Assembly (NCBI RefSeq): GCF_026283925.1
Contig: NZ_JAPDPF010000015.1
Span: 1 to 58,415, forward strand
Length of the DNA stretch: 58,415 nt
Direction of reading: 5' to 3'
DNA from: Dyella halodurans
GTDB lineage: Bacteria > Pseudomonadota > Gammaproteobacteria > Xanthomonadales > Rhodanobacteraceae
Numbering within the stretch: position 1 is the first letter of the stretch; the number at the start of each line of letters is the position of its first letter. The notes below the pieces were generated by a model. It saw only the letters and a list, made by a program, of their open reading frames with translations. It ran no database searches and had not been told where the DNA came from. Below are positions 35,127 to 44,733 of this stretch, one piece after another. The position numbers and the translations under genes are program-made.

Positions 35127-35867
35127 ATGGACCGTTCCGTCTACGTAGCAATGACCGGGGCGACGCAGATCATGCGCGCCCAGGATGCGGTGAGCCACAA
35201 CCTGGCCAACGCATCCACGGTCGGCTTCAAGAGCGAGCTCTCGGCGTTCCAGAGCGTGCCGGTGCTGGGCGATGGCACGCCTTCGCGCATCAATGCGGTG
35301 GCCCAGGGCATCGGGCAAAGCGCGAACCAGGGCTCGTCGATCACCACCGGCCGCTCGCTGGATGTTTCCGTGCGCGGCGCGGGTTGGATCACGGTACAGT
35401 CGCAGGACGGTTCGGAAGGCTATACGCGCGCCGGTGACCTGCAGCTCACTTCCGACGGCCAGCTCACCGACTCGCGCGGCAATGCGGTGATGGGCAGCTC
35501 GGGCCCGATCACGATCTCGCCGAGCACGGAAATCAGCATCGGCACCGACGGCACCATTTCCACGGTGCCGCTGGGGCAGGGGCCCAACTCGGTCTCCACG
35601 ATCGACAAGATCCGCCTGGTCAATCCCGACCCGACCCAGCTGACGCAAGGGTCGGACGGGCTCATGCACATGGCCGACGGCGGTACCGCCGACGCCGATC
35701 CCACGGTCACGCTCGCGTCGGGCGTGCTCGAAGGCAGCAACGTCAATGCCTCGGCCGAGCTGGTGAAGATGATTGCGCTATCCCGTCAATACGACATGCA
35801 GGTGAAGTCCATCAAGACGTCCGAGGACAACGCCGATTCCGCCATCAAGTTGATGCAGGCCAGCTGA
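35127..35867 (+). CDS. flgF: Flagellar rod protein FlgF
   Basis: This 246-residue protein reads DRSVYVAMTGATQIMRAQDA, VSHNLANASTVGFKSELSAF, and ends in LEGSNVNASAELVKMIALSR, QYDMQVKSIKTSEDN. The start MDRSVYVAM and shorter length separate it from flgG. FlgF is a proximal rod component. It follows flgE by 9 bp. Confidence 0.95.
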   Translation: MDRSVYVAMTGATQIMRAQDAVSHNLANASTVGFKSELSAFQSVPVLGDGTPSRINAVAQGIGQSANQGSSITTGRSLDVSVRGAGWITVQSQDGSEGYTRAGDLQLTSDGQLTDSRGNAVMGSSGPITISPSTEISIGTDGTISTVPLGQGPNSVSTIDKIRLVNPDPTQLTQGSDGLMHMADGGTADADPTVTLASGVLEGSNVNASAELVKMIALSRQYDMQVKSIKTSEDNADSAIKLMQAS

Positions 35868-35892
35868 CGCCAGCCGCACTCTGGAGTAACCG

Positions 35893-36678
35893 ATGTTTTC
35901 TTCCTTGTGGATTGCCAAGACCGGCCTCGATGCGCAGCAGACGCGCATGGACGTCATTTCCAACAACCTGGCAAACGCGAACACCACGGCGTTCAAGAGT
36001 TCGCGTGCCGCGTTCCAGGACCTGATGTACCAGAACAAGGGCCAGCCCGGCGGCCAGACCACCGAGCAGACGCTGTCGCCGTCGGGTCTGATGCTGGGTA
36101 CCGGCGTGCGCGTGGTGGGCAACGAGAAGCTGTTCACCGAAGGCAGCATCACCCAGACCGGCAGTTCGCTCGACGTCGCCATCCAGGGCCGTGGCTTCCT
36201 GCAGGTGAGCATGCCCGACGGCAGCGTGGCCTACACCCGTGACGGCTCGCTGCACACCGATGCCAATGGCCAGCTGGTGACCTCGGACGGCTACCCGCTC
36301 GAGCCCGCCATCACCGTGCCGGCCAGCGTGCAGAGCATCACCATTGGCACCGACGGCACCGTATCGGCCACCACCACCGCATCGGCAACGCCGACCACCA
36401 TCGGCACCCTGCAGCTCGCCGACTTCGTCAACCCTGCCGGCCTGCAGCCGACGGGGCAAAACCTCTATGTGGAAACGGCCTCCAGCGGCGCGCCGCAGAC
36501 CGGGCAGCCGTCGCTCAACGGCATGGGTTCGCTGATGCAGGGATCGCTGGAGTCGTCCAACGTCAACGTGGTGGCCGAGATGGTCAACATGATCGAGACG
36601 CAGCGCACCTACGAAATGAATTCCAAGGCGATCAGCAGCACCGACCAGATGCTGCAGGATCTCACCGACAAGATGTGA
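35893..36678 (+). CDS. flgG: Flagellar distal rod protein FlgG
   Basis: This 261-residue protein starts [20 protein letters not shown] and has [34 protein letters not shown] and the C-terminal [39 protein letters not shown]. Sequence and length match FlgG, the distal rod subunit. A GGAG ribosome site precedes the ATG. Confidence 0.96.
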   Translation: MFSSLWIAKTGLDAQQTRMDVISNNLANANTTAFKSSRAAFQDLMYQNKGQPGGQTTEQTLSPSGLMLGTGVRVVGNEKLFTEGSITQTGSSLDVAIQGRGFLQVSMPDGSVAYTRDGSLHTDANGQLVTSDGYPLEPAITVPASVQSITIGTDGTVSATTTASATPTTIGTLQLADFVNPAGLQPTGQNLYVETASSGAPQTGQPSLNGMGSLMQGSLESSNVNVVAEMVNMIETQRTYEMNSKAISSTDQMLQDLTDKM

Positions 36679-36686
36679 GCACTGCC

Positions 36687-37370
36687 ATGTCGCTACCACG
36701 CCTGCTATCCCGATTCGCCATCGCGCTCGCGTTTGTCCCGTTGGCGGGCTGCCTCATGCAGCCGCCGCGCGACGATCATCAGTGGGCGGCCACGTTGCCG
36801 CAGGAGCCGGCGTCGGCGCCGCCGACCGATGGCTCGATCTATCACTCCGAGCAGGGCATGGAGCTGTTCAATGACGCCCGCGCGCATCGCGTGGGCGACA
36901 TCCTCACCATCGCGCTGGTGGAGAGCACGCAGGCGTCCAAGAAGGCCAGCACGAGCACGAGCAAGAAGGACGCCAGCACCATCAGCGCGCCCAGCATTCT
37001 CGGCCAGACGCTTCGGGTGGCCGGCCAGACCGCGGATACATCGCTCAACGCCAATCGCGCTTTCGATGGCAGCGGCGACAGCAGCCAGAGCAACCAGTTG
37101 ACCGGCTCCATCACGGTCACGGTGGCGCAGCGCCTGTCCAACGGCAACCTGTTGGTGCGCGGCGAGAAGATGCTGACCATCAACCAGGGTCAGGAACAGA
37201 TTCGCATCTCCGGCATCGTGCGTCCTCAGGACATCGGCCAGGACAACAGCGTGCCGTCCACGCGCGTGGCGGATGCGCAGATTGGCTACACCGGCAAGGG
37301 TTCGCTGGCCGATGCGAATACGCAGGGCTGGCTGTCGCGCTTCTTCAGCTCCAAGTGGATGCCCTACTGA
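36687..37370 (+). CDS. flgH: Flagellar L-ring lipoprotein FlgH
   Basis: This 227-residue protein has a lipoprotein signal with lipobox LAGC (Cys22), then [37 protein letters not shown] and the C-terminal [34 protein letters not shown]. FlgH forms the outer-membrane L ring. The ATG at 36687 is chosen; a GTG at 36675 overlapping the flgG stop is an alternative. Its stop overlaps the flgI start. Confidence 0.95.
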   Translation: MSLPRLLSRFAIALAFVPLAGCLMQPPRDDHQWAATLPQEPASAPPTDGSIYHSEQGMELFNDARAHRVGDILTIALVESTQASKKASTSTSKKDASTISAPSILGQTLRVAGQTADTSLNANRAFDGSGDSSQSNQLTGSITVTVAQRLSNGNLLVRGEKMLTINQGQEQIRISGIVRPQDIGQDNSVPSTRVADAQIGYTGKGSLADANTQGWLSRFFSSKWMPY

Positions 37371-38527
37371 TGAACGCTCCGACCTGTTCCTCTTCGAGCT
37401 GGACCCGTCGTCTGCTCTCGGTACTGCAGGGAGTGGCGATCTCGCTGTGTGCCTGTGGTGCGCTTGCGCCGCCTGTACACGCCGACAAGATTCGCGACCT
37501 CGCCCAGGTGGCGGGCGTGCGCAGCAACCAGTTGATCGGTTATGGCCTGGTGGTCGGCCTCGATGGCAGCGGCGACCAGACCACGCAGACGCCGTTCACC
37601 ACGCAGAGCCTGGAAAACATGCTGGTGCAGTTCGGCATCACGGTGCCGGCCACGGCACGACCCCAGCTCAAGAATGCGGCCGCGGTCACCGTCACGGCCG
37701 AATTGCCGCCGTTCGCCAAGCCGGGCCAGCCCATCGACATCACCGTGTCCTCGATCGGCAACGCCCGCAGCATCCGCGGCGGTGAACTGCTGATGACGCC
37801 GCTGCGCGGTGCCGATGGCAACGTCTATGCGATGGCGCAAGGCAGCGTGGTGGTCGGTGGCGTCAGTGCGCAGGGCAAGAGCGGTTCCAGCGTGCAGGTG
37901 AATATTTCGGCCAGCGGTCGCATTCCCAATGGCGCGACGGTGGAGCGCAGCGTGGCGTCGTCGTTCGCGAACAGCGGCGGCGACCTGGTGTTAAATCTCA
38001 ATACGCCGGACTTCACCACTGCAGCGCATATCGCCGAGGCGGTGAACCGCACCTACGGCGTGGGCACGGCCAGCGCGATTGATGGCGGCTCGGTCAGCGT
38101 GCGCGGTCCGGTCGATGCGAGCCAGCGGGTGGCCTGGCTGGGCGCGATTCAAGGTATCGAGGTGACGCCAGGCGATGCGCCGGCACGCGTGGTGGTGAAT
38201 TCCCGTACCGGCACCGTGGTGATCGGCTCGGAAGTGCGCGTGACGCCGGCGGCGGTCGCACACGGCTCCATCCAGGTCACCATTTCCGAACAACCCCTGG
38301 TCAGTCAGCCCGAGCCCTTCAGCAAGGGCCAGACCGCCGTCGTGCCCAGCAGCAATGTGCAGGTCAGCGAGGACGGCGGCCATATGTTCAAGTTTGGCCC
38401 GGGCGCGAACCTGGACACCATCGTGCGCGCGGTGAACCAGGTCGGCGCCTCGCCCAGCGACCTCATCTCGATCCTGCAGGCACTCAAGCAGGCCGGTGCG
38501 CTGCATGCGGAACTGGTAGTGATCTGA
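37370..38527 (+). CDS. flgI: Flagellar P-ring protein FlgI
   Basis: This 385-residue protein has an N-terminal export signal and the family start [40 protein letters not shown], then [20 protein letters not shown] and the C-terminal [37 protein letters not shown]. FlgI makes the periplasmic P ring with help from FlgA. The ATG at 37370 overlaps the flgH stop, and the stop overlaps flgJ (TGATG). Confidence 0.96.
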   Translation: MNAPTCSSSSWTRRLLSVLQGVAISLCACGALAPPVHADKIRDLAQVAGVRSNQLIGYGLVVGLDGSGDQTTQTPFTTQSLENMLVQFGITVPATARPQLKNAAAVTVTAELPPFAKPGQPIDITVSSIGNARSIRGGELLMTPLRGADGNVYAMAQGSVVVGGVSAQGKSGSSVQVNISASGRIPNGATVERSVASSFANSGGDLVLNLNTPDFTTAAHIAEAVNRTYGVGTASAIDGGSVSVRGPVDASQRVAWLGAIQGIEVTPGDAPARVVVNSRTGTVVIGSEVRVTPAAVAHGSIQVTISEQPLVSQPEPFSKGQTAVVPSSNVQVSEDGGHMFKFGPGANLDTIVRAVNQVGASPSDLISILQALKQAGALHAELVVI

Positions 38528-39471
38528 TGGCGCTGCCTGGCGACGCCATGAAGAGCGTGAGCACCTGGACCGACCTGTCCGGGTTCTCGGCACTGCGGCA
38601 GAGTGCGCAAGCCGACGCCAAGTCGGCGCTGCCGGTGGTAGCCAAGCAGTTCGAGTCGATCTTTACCCAGATGATGCTGAAGTCCATGCGCGATGCGAGC
38701 GCGGGCGACGGCCTGTTCGACAGCCAGGGAGGCGACGCCTGGCGCGACATGTTCGATCAGCAGTTGTCGATCGAGCTGTCGCAGCACGGCAATGGACTGG
38801 GCATCGCGCAGATGCTGACGCGACAGCTTGGCGGCATGGCCGATACCAATGGTGCCGACGCCGGCACGGTTGCTGCTGTCGATGACGATTGGCGGCAGCG
38901 GCTGCGATCCGTGGCCGGCGCAGCGCGCGCGGTGGGCTCGCAGGCGCTGAAGTCATTGCCCAAGGATGCGCAGGATTTTGTGCAGCAACTGGCCCCGTAT
39001 GCGCAAAAGGCTGCCGACAAGCTTGGCGTATCGGTACGCGCCGTGCTGGCCCAGGCGGCACTGGAAACCCAATGGGGTCAGCACCTGCCGACGCACGCCG
39101 ACGGCAACAGCAGCAACAACCTGTTTGGCATGAAGGCAGGCAGCAGCTGGGACGGCGCCAAGGTGAGCGTGCCCACGCTGGAGTTCGAGGATGGCGTCGC
39201 CGTACGGCGCAACGCCCAGTTCCGCTCCTATGCCAACCCGGCGCAGTCGTTTGACGACTATGCCCAGCTGATTGCCGACAACCCGCGTTATGCCCGCGCG
39301 CTCAATCATGGCGACGACGTGGTCGGCTTCGCCCGCGGCCTGGTCGATGGTGGTTACGCCACGGACCCGGCCTACGCGCAAAAAATCGCGACCATCGCCA
39401 ACAGCCCCGCCATGCGTGATGCGCTCGATGCGCTCAAGAAATTGGCCGGCGGGCCGACTTCCTCCGAGTGA
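38527..39471 (+). CDS. flgJ: Rod cap and peptidoglycan hydrolase FlgJ
   Basis: This 314-residue protein joins an N-terminal rod-capping domain (VAKQFESIFTQMMLKSMRDA, about 38-57; GDAWRDMFDQQLSIELSQ) to a C-terminal glucosaminidase domain (about 150-310) with VLAQAALETQWGQ, catalytic Glu near 180, and NSSNNLFGMKAGSSW. It caps the rod and opens peptidoglycan for its passage. The dual-domain form is the usual gammaproteobacterial type. Confidence 0.95.
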   Translation: MALPGDAMKSVSTWTDLSGFSALRQSAQADAKSALPVVAKQFESIFTQMMLKSMRDASAGDGLFDSQGGDAWRDMFDQQLSIELSQHGNGLGIAQMLTRQLGGMADTNGADAGTVAAVDDDWRQRLRSVAGAARAVGSQALKSLPKDAQDFVQQLAPYAQKAADKLGVSVRAVLAQAALETQWGQHLPTHADGNSSNNLFGMKAGSSWDGAKVSVPTLEFEDGVAVRRNAQFRSYANPAQSFDDYAQLIADNPRYARALNHGDDVVGFARGLVDGGYATDPAYAQKIATIANSPAMRDALDALKKLAGGPTSSE

Positions 39472-39489
39472 AGTGTCCAGGAATGACTC

Positions 39490-41367
39490 ATGGCTAACCT
39501 ACTGTCCACCGGTATCTCGGGGCTCAATGCAGCCCAGGTCGCGCTCAACACCGTCGGCAACAACATCACCAACGTCAATACGCCGGGGTATAACCGGCAG
39601 ACGGTGCTGCAGACCGAAAACATCTCCGCACCGGGCGGTCGCTACACCATCGGCAGCGGCGTCAATGTGGACTCGGTGCAACGTGCGTACAGCCAGTTCC
39701 TCACCAGTGCGGTGTGGAGCAGCAATGCCAGCATGCAGGGCGCGACGACCTACAACAGCCTCGCCTCCACCTTGAACAGCACCTTGAGCGCCAGCGGCAA
39801 CCTGCAAACCGCCCTGGACAGCTTCTACGGCGCTTTCAGCACCGTGGCGAACACGCCGGGTGTGGCGTCGAGCCGGCAGTCCCTGCTGGGTAGCGCCACG
39901 GCCGCCGTCACCGTATTCAACACCCTGGGCCAGCAGTTGAGCGCCCAGCAGAGCCAGGTGAACAGCCAGATCAGTGGTACGGTCAACAGCATCAACTCCA
40001 CCGCCAGCAGCATCGCGGCGCTGAATGCGCAGATCAGCCAGGCAGGAAACAACCCGCCGAACGACCTGCTCGATCAACGCGATGCCATGATCCAGACGCT
40101 GTCGGGCTACGTTGGCGTGTCCACCGTCAGCGAGTCGAATGGCAGCATCAGCGTGTATGCCTCCAATGGGCAGGCCCTGGTCAGTGGCGACAAGTCCTAT
40201 GCGCTATCGACCGGCGGCACCGCGTACGATCCCACGCGCACCGATGTTTACGACGCGACCGGCACCGATATCAGCAACAAGCTCAGTGGCGGCAACCTTG
40301 GCGCCCTGCTGAACTATCGCAGCAGCGTGCTCGACAGCGTGCAGAACCAGCTTGGCCAGTCGGCAGTGGCGCTAGCCAGCAGCGTCAATGCCCAGCAGGC
40401 CAAGGGCATGGATCTCAACGGCAAGCAGGGTGGGGCGATCTTCAACATGCCGTCGCCCACCGTGCAGCCGAGCAGCGCCAACAAGGGCAGCGGCAGCGTG
40501 TCGGCCAGCATCACGGACGTGTCGCAGTTGACCTCGTCCGACTACGTGATGAGTTACGACGGCAGCCAGTGGAACCTGCAGACGACCAGCGGCCAGGCCG
40601 TGCCGCTGACGACCAATGCTGACGGCACGCTGTCGGCGGCCGGGCTTACCTTCAGCGTGCCTGCCACGGCGCAGGCAGGCGACAGCTTCCAGATCCTGCC
40701 GACGCGTCAGGCCGCCACCAGCCTAGCGGTGACGATGACCGACCCGAACGGTATTGCGGCGGCGGCACTGCTCACGTCGACGGCAGCCAGTGGCAATACC
40801 GGCACCGGCCAGATCGGCTCGGTAACCGTGCAGGACGCCTCCAACGCGGCACTGACCAGCAATGCCACGGTGAGCTTTCCCTCGGCGAGCACCTATCAGG
40901 TCACCGACAGCTCGGGCAACGTGCTGTCGAGTGGCAGCTATGCCGTAGGGCAGACGATCAGCGCCAATGGCTGGAGCGTCACGCCGTCGGGTACGCCGGC
41001 CGCCAACGATAGCTTCACCATCGGGCTGAACAGCAATGGCTTGAAGGACACCAGCAACGCGTTGTCGCTGGCTGCGCTGTCCAACGTGGGTGTGCTCAGC
41101 GGTGGCAGCCAGTCGGTCATCGCATCCTATGCCCAGCTCACCACCAATGTCGGTACCGTGGGCAGCCAGGCGCAGACCAATCTCACCACGCAGACCGCGC
41201 TTTACAACCAGGCGGTGTCGTCGCAGCAGAGCGTGTCCGGCGTCAACCTCGATGAAGAGGCCGCCGACCTCGTGCGCTACCAGCAGGCCTACCAGGCCTC
41301 GGCGCAGGTGATCTCCGCCTCGCAGACAATCTTCTCCAGCTTGCTCACTGCCATCCAGACCGCCTAG
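39490..41367 (+). CDS. flgK: Flagellar hook-filament junction protein FlgK
   Basis: This 625-residue protein starts ANLLSTGISGLNAAQVALNT and has VGNNITNVNTPGYNRQTVLQ, and the C-terminal SGVNLDEEAADLVRYQQAYQ, ASAQVISASQTIFSSLLTAI. It is the first hook-associated protein, chaperoned by FlgN. It follows flgJ by 18 bp and is followed by flgL. Codon use is as in the rest of the operon. Confidence 0.96.
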   Translation: MANLLSTGISGLNAAQVALNTVGNNITNVNTPGYNRQTVLQTENISAPGGRYTIGSGVNVDSVQRAYSQFLTSAVWSSNASMQGATTYNSLASTLNSTLSASGNLQTALDSFYGAFSTVANTPGVASSRQSLLGSATAAVTVFNTLGQQLSAQQSQVNSQISGTVNSINSTASSIAALNAQISQAGNNPPNDLLDQRDAMIQTLSGYVGVSTVSESNGSISVYASNGQALVSGDKSYALSTGGTAYDPTRTDVYDATGTDISNKLSGGNLGALLNYRSSVLDSVQNQLGQSAVALASSVNAQQAKGMDLNGKQGGAIFNMPSPTVQPSSANKGSGSVSASITDVSQLTSSDYVMSYDGSQWNLQTTSGQAVPLTTNADGTLSAAGLTFSVPATAQAGDSFQILPTRQAATSLAVTMTDPNGIAAAALLTSTAASGNTGTGQIGSVTVQDASNAALTSNATVSFPSASTYQVTDSSGNVLSSGSYAVGQTISANGWSVTPSGTPAANDSFTIGLNSNGLKDTSNALSLAALSNVGVLSGGSQSVIASYAQLTTNVGTVGSQAQTNLTTQTALYNQAVSSQQSVSGVNLDEEAADLVRYQQAYQASAQVISASQTIFSSLLTAIQTA

Positions 41368-41378
41368 GAATAAACGCC

Positions 41379-42605
41379 ATGCGCCTTTCTACCAGCTGGA
41401 TGTACCAGCAGTCGCTCAGCAACATGCTCAACCAGCAGAGCGCGTTGGCGACGACGCAGAACCAGGTCTCCACCGGCTCGCGCATCAACGTGGCTTCGGA
41501 CGATCCCGCGGGTGCCGGCCAGGTGGTGAACCTCAACCACATCATCGCCGCAAACTCGCAGTATTCCGACAGCATCAATAGCGCGACGACGTCGCTGAAC
41601 ACCGAGGCCAGCACGCTCAGCTCGGTGAACAGCGTGCTGGATAGCGCGCGCACGCTGGCCTTGCAGGCCATCAACGGCACGCTTTCCAACACCGATCGCA
41701 ACAGCATCGCGAGCCAGCTCAGCCAGATGCGCGACCAGTTGGTTCAGCAGGCCAACAGCACCGACAGCAACGGCAATGCGCTGTTCGCTGGCACCAGCAG
41801 CGCCACGACGCCGTTCCAGGTTGGCGTGAACGGCACGGTGAGCTATCAGGGCAATAATGGGCAGCAGCGCGCCGCGGTCGGCTCCGGCCTGCAGATCGCC
41901 ACCAACGATTCGGGCGCCGGCCTGTTCATGAATATTCCCACCGGCAACGGTAGCTTCGTGGCGAGCGCGGGCGCAGCCAATACGGGGACGCTGGTGGTGG
42001 GCGCAAACAGCGTGACCGATCAGGCGGCCTGGACCGCAGGCGCAGCCACCAGTGGCGGCGGCTATACGATCACGTTTGGCGCGGGCAATACCTGGGCGGC
42101 GACCGATGCCACCGGCAATCCGGTGCTCGACAGCAGCGGCAACCCGGTGGGCGGCACCTACCAGGATGGCGGCGCGATCAGCTTCAATGGCATGTCGATT
42201 TCCATGAGCGGCACGCCGGCCGCAGGCGATACGGTGTCGGTGAAGGCGGGTGGCCAGCAGGACATCTTCACCACGCTCAGCAACATGATCAATGCACTGC
42301 AGAGCGGTGGCAGCGATACCCAGCTGACCAATGTGATGAGTCGCCAGGTCGAGTCGATCGACCAGACGCAATCCACCCTGAGTGCGGCACAGGTCGCCAT
42401 TGGCGGCCGCCTCGACACGCTGCAGGCACAGCAGAGCTCCTACCAGGATCTCAACGTCACCTACCAGTCTGCGTTGTCGGATGTGCAGAACGTGGACGCG
42501 TACACCGCGATCAGCAACCTCTCACTGCAATCCACGGCGCTGCAGGCATCGCAGCAGGTGTTCGCGCAGGTGAAGTCGATGAGCCTGTTCAACTACATCA
42601 AGTAA
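41379..42605 (+). CDS. flgL: Flagellar hook-filament junction protein FlgL
   Basis: This 408-residue flagellin-like protein reads RLSTSWMYQQSLSNMLNQQS, TQNQVSTGSRINVASDDPAG, and DQLVQQANSTDSNGNALFAG, and ends in AQSAMSLFN-like helices (VFAQVKSMSLFNYIK). FlgL joins FlgK to the filament. It begins 11 bp after flgK and is the last gene of the flg operon; the flagellin promoter lies downstream. Confidence 0.95.
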   Translation: MRLSTSWMYQQSLSNMLNQQSALATTQNQVSTGSRINVASDDPAGAGQVVNLNHIIAANSQYSDSINSATTSLNTEASTLSSVNSVLDSARTLALQAINGTLSNTDRNSIASQLSQMRDQLVQQANSTDSNGNALFAGTSSATTPFQVGVNGTVSYQGNNGQQRAAVGSGLQIATNDSGAGLFMNIPTGNGSFVASAGAANTGTLVVGANSVTDQAAWTAGAATSGGGYTITFGAGNTWAATDATGNPVLDSSGNPVGGTYQDGGAISFNGMSISMSGTPAAGDTVSVKAGGQQDIFTTLSNMINALQSGGSDTQLTNVMSRQVESIDQTQSTLSAAQVAIGGRLDTLQAQQSSYQDLNVTYQSALSDVQNVDAYTAISNLSLQSTALQASQQVFAQVKSMSLFNYIK

Positions 42606-42742
42606 CCGACCAGGCGGATCACACCCAGGCGACGACGAAGGAGGGCTACGAAGCGTTGGTTTTTGCGATGAAGGCGCCGTGCCAGGGCATCGATCCGTCG
42701 GCGGGGAAAAGCGAGCGGCATCACGAAATGGCGGTCGTTTGC

Positions 42743-42769
42743 TCAAGTAATCGCACGATGGGTCGAAAA
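42743..42769 (+). promoter_or_regulatory. Sigma-28 (FliA) promoter of flagellin gene 1
   Basis: TCAAGTAA, an 11-base spacer and GTCGAAAA resemble the FliA consensus TAAAGTTT-N11-GCCGATAA with correct spacing. An equivalent site lies before flagellin gene 2. The transcript would carry a leader of about 85-90 bases to the ATG at 42863. Confidence 0.78.
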
Positions 42770-42862
42770 GCTGACCGAGGCGGATGGCATTCCCCACAGG
42801 GCACCTTGCCGCCGGTAGCTAAAGAGCCAACAAACCGGCCAACGGTTCCGTAGGAGAAATCC

Positions 42863-44263
42863 ATGTCACTCGTTATCAATACCAACATCTCGTCGCTGAT
42901 GGCGCAGAACAACCTGACCAAGTCGCAGAGTGCCTTGTCTTCGGCCACTCAGCGCCTGTCGTCGGGCCTGAAGATCAACAGCGCGGCCGACAACGCGGCC
43001 GGCTTCGCGATTTCGCAGCGCTATACCACCCAGATCGGCGGCCTGACCCAGGCCAGCGCGAACGCCAGCGACGCCATCAACCTGGCCCAGACCGCCGGTT
43101 CGGCGCTGGACCAGGTCACCTCCAACCTGCAGGCGATCCGTGACCTGGCCGTGCAGTCGGCCAACGGCACGTACACGGCCACCGACCGCGCGTCGATCGA
43201 CCAGGAAGTGCAGCAGCGCCTGGCGGAAATCACCCGTATCGCCAACCAGACCACGTTCAATGGTTCGAACGTGCTGGACGGCTCGATGAAGACCAAGAGC
43301 TTCCAGATCGGCGCCTCGGTCGGTCAGACCATCAGTGTGAGCCTGGGCACCAGCGTGAAGGCCAGTGCCATGGGCCAGGTGGCGGAAGTAAACACGGGCA
43401 ATATCATCGGCTTCAAGGTGACGGCGGGCTCGTTGACCGTGGGCGGCACCAGTGTCGCCACGGGCACCTATAGCAGCGCGGGCAGCTTGGCGGCTGCGAT
43501 CAATACGGCGGCTGGCACCTCGGTTGCCTCGGTGGACACCAACGGCGAAATCAAGATCACCGGTGCAGCTGGTGGCACCACCCTCGCGGGCGCTGGCGCG
43601 ACGGCACTGGGTTTGGCCGGCACGGTTGCAAGTGGCGCTACGTTAGATTCCACGGGTGCCGCAGCCGCTACTTCGGCGTTGCCGAACTTCGGCGCTGAAG
43701 GCCTCAGCATTAATGGCACCGCCATCAGCACTACGGGCGTAACGAGCCTGCAGGGTCTGTCCGATGCGATCAACGCCGCCGGTATCTCGGGTGTCAGTGC
43801 TGCCGTCAATGGCAACGGCAATGGCATCAACTTCTACTCGAGCGGCGCGCTGAACGTCGGCGACACCGGCGGCAACGTCATCAACACCAACGCCACAGAC
43901 GCCAATACCGGTGCCCTCTATACGGTGGCGACGTCGGCGAGCAATGGCGGTTCGCTGGCGACCGGCAATGTGCAGACGGTGGACAGCGCGAACGACCTGA
44001 TCTCGCGCGTTGACGTGGCCTTGCAGACGGTCAGCAACTTCGCGGCGCAGCTGGGCGCGGTGCAGAACCGCTTCCAGTCCACCATCTCCACGGTGGCGGC
44101 GCAGACCACCAACCTGCAGGCCTCGCAGTCGACCATCCAGGACGCGGACTTCGCGGCCGAGACGGCGAACATGAGCAAGGCCAACGTGTTGCAGCAGGCG
44201 GGCATCTCGGTGCTGGCGCAGGCCAACTCGAACCCGCAGCAGGTGCTGAAGCTGTTGCAGTAA
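42863..44263 (+). CDS. fliC: Flagellin 1
   Basis: This 466-residue flagellin has the conserved N-terminal D0/D1 region (SLVINTNISSLMAQNNLTKS, LSSGLKINSAADNAAGFAIS) and C-terminal D1/D0 region (VDVALQTVSNFAAQLGAVQN, NPQQVLKLLQ). Residues 1-169 and the last 105 are identical to flagellin 2 at 44734, while the middle (about 170-360) differs. It forms the filament after secretion. It has its own FliA promoter and a strong ribosome site TAGGAG in a leader that is nearly the same as that of the second gene. Confidence 0.97.
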   Translation: MSLVINTNISSLMAQNNLTKSQSALSSATQRLSSGLKINSAADNAAGFAISQRYTTQIGGLTQASANASDAINLAQTAGSALDQVTSNLQAIRDLAVQSANGTYTATDRASIDQEVQQRLAEITRIANQTTFNGSNVLDGSMKTKSFQIGASVGQTISVSLGTSVKASAMGQVAEVNTGNIIGFKVTAGSLTVGGTSVATGTYSSAGSLAAAINTAAGTSVASVDTNGEIKITGAAGGTTLAGAGATALGLAGTVASGATLDSTGAAAATSALPNFGAEGLSINGTAISTTGVTSLQGLSDAINAAGISGVSAAVNGNGNGINFYSSGALNVGDTGGNVINTNATDANTGALYTVATSASNGGSLATGNVQTVDSANDLISRVDVALQTVSNFAAQLGAVQNRFQSTISTVAAQTTNLQASQSTIQDADFAAETANMSKANVLQQAGISVLAQANSNPQQVLKLLQ

Positions 44264-44733
44264 CGGACGCAAGCGACGCCGCGATTCCCTCGGGTCGCGG
44301 CGTCGCGCGACCGGTTCTACCGGCGGGCGGTTGGCTATCCCAACCGCCTGCTGCTACGGGAGCCACCGGCAAAGTCCTTGGCAGACGAGGATTTCGCCGG
44401 GTGCTCAAACGTTTCGCCGTTGCGTGAAGGCCATGCGGTCTCTGCAGCAGCGTTGGATCGAGGGCGCTTCGTCGTCACGTTCGACGACGGTGCGTCGCAG
44501 TAGTGAATGGATGATGGCTGTGAAAGCGGGGCGTGGGCGGTGGATGCGCCGCAGGTGGAACGCGTTCGACGCGTGCGTAAGGTGAGATGCATCACGAAGT
44601 GGCGTCGAATGGTTCAAGTAATCGCAGCAGAGGCCGAAAAACTCCTTGAGGCGGATGGCATTCCACACGGAAAACCTTGCCGCCGGCATATACAAAGCCA
44701 ACAAACCGGTTAACGGTTCCGTAGGAGAAATCC
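44264..44733 (+). other. Region between the flagellin genes with duplicated 3' hairpins
   Basis: Just after flagellin 1 come two hairpins: GCGACGCCGCGA/TCGCGGCGTCGC (44273-44284/44295-44306) and GGCGGTTGG/CCAACCGCC (44326-44334/44340-44348). The same pair follows flagellin 2 with compensatory changes. The rest carries the FliA promoter and leader of flagellin 2. No gene is seen; the open frames here are shadows. Confidence 0.6.
44614..44640 (+). promoter_or_regulatory. Sigma-28 (FliA) promoter of flagellin gene 2
   Basis: TCAAGTAA, an 11-base spacer and GCCGAAAA, one base closer to the FliA consensus than the site of flagellin 1. The following leader is nearly identical to that of the first gene up to the shared ribosome site GTAGGAGAAATCC. 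Confidence 0.82.
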
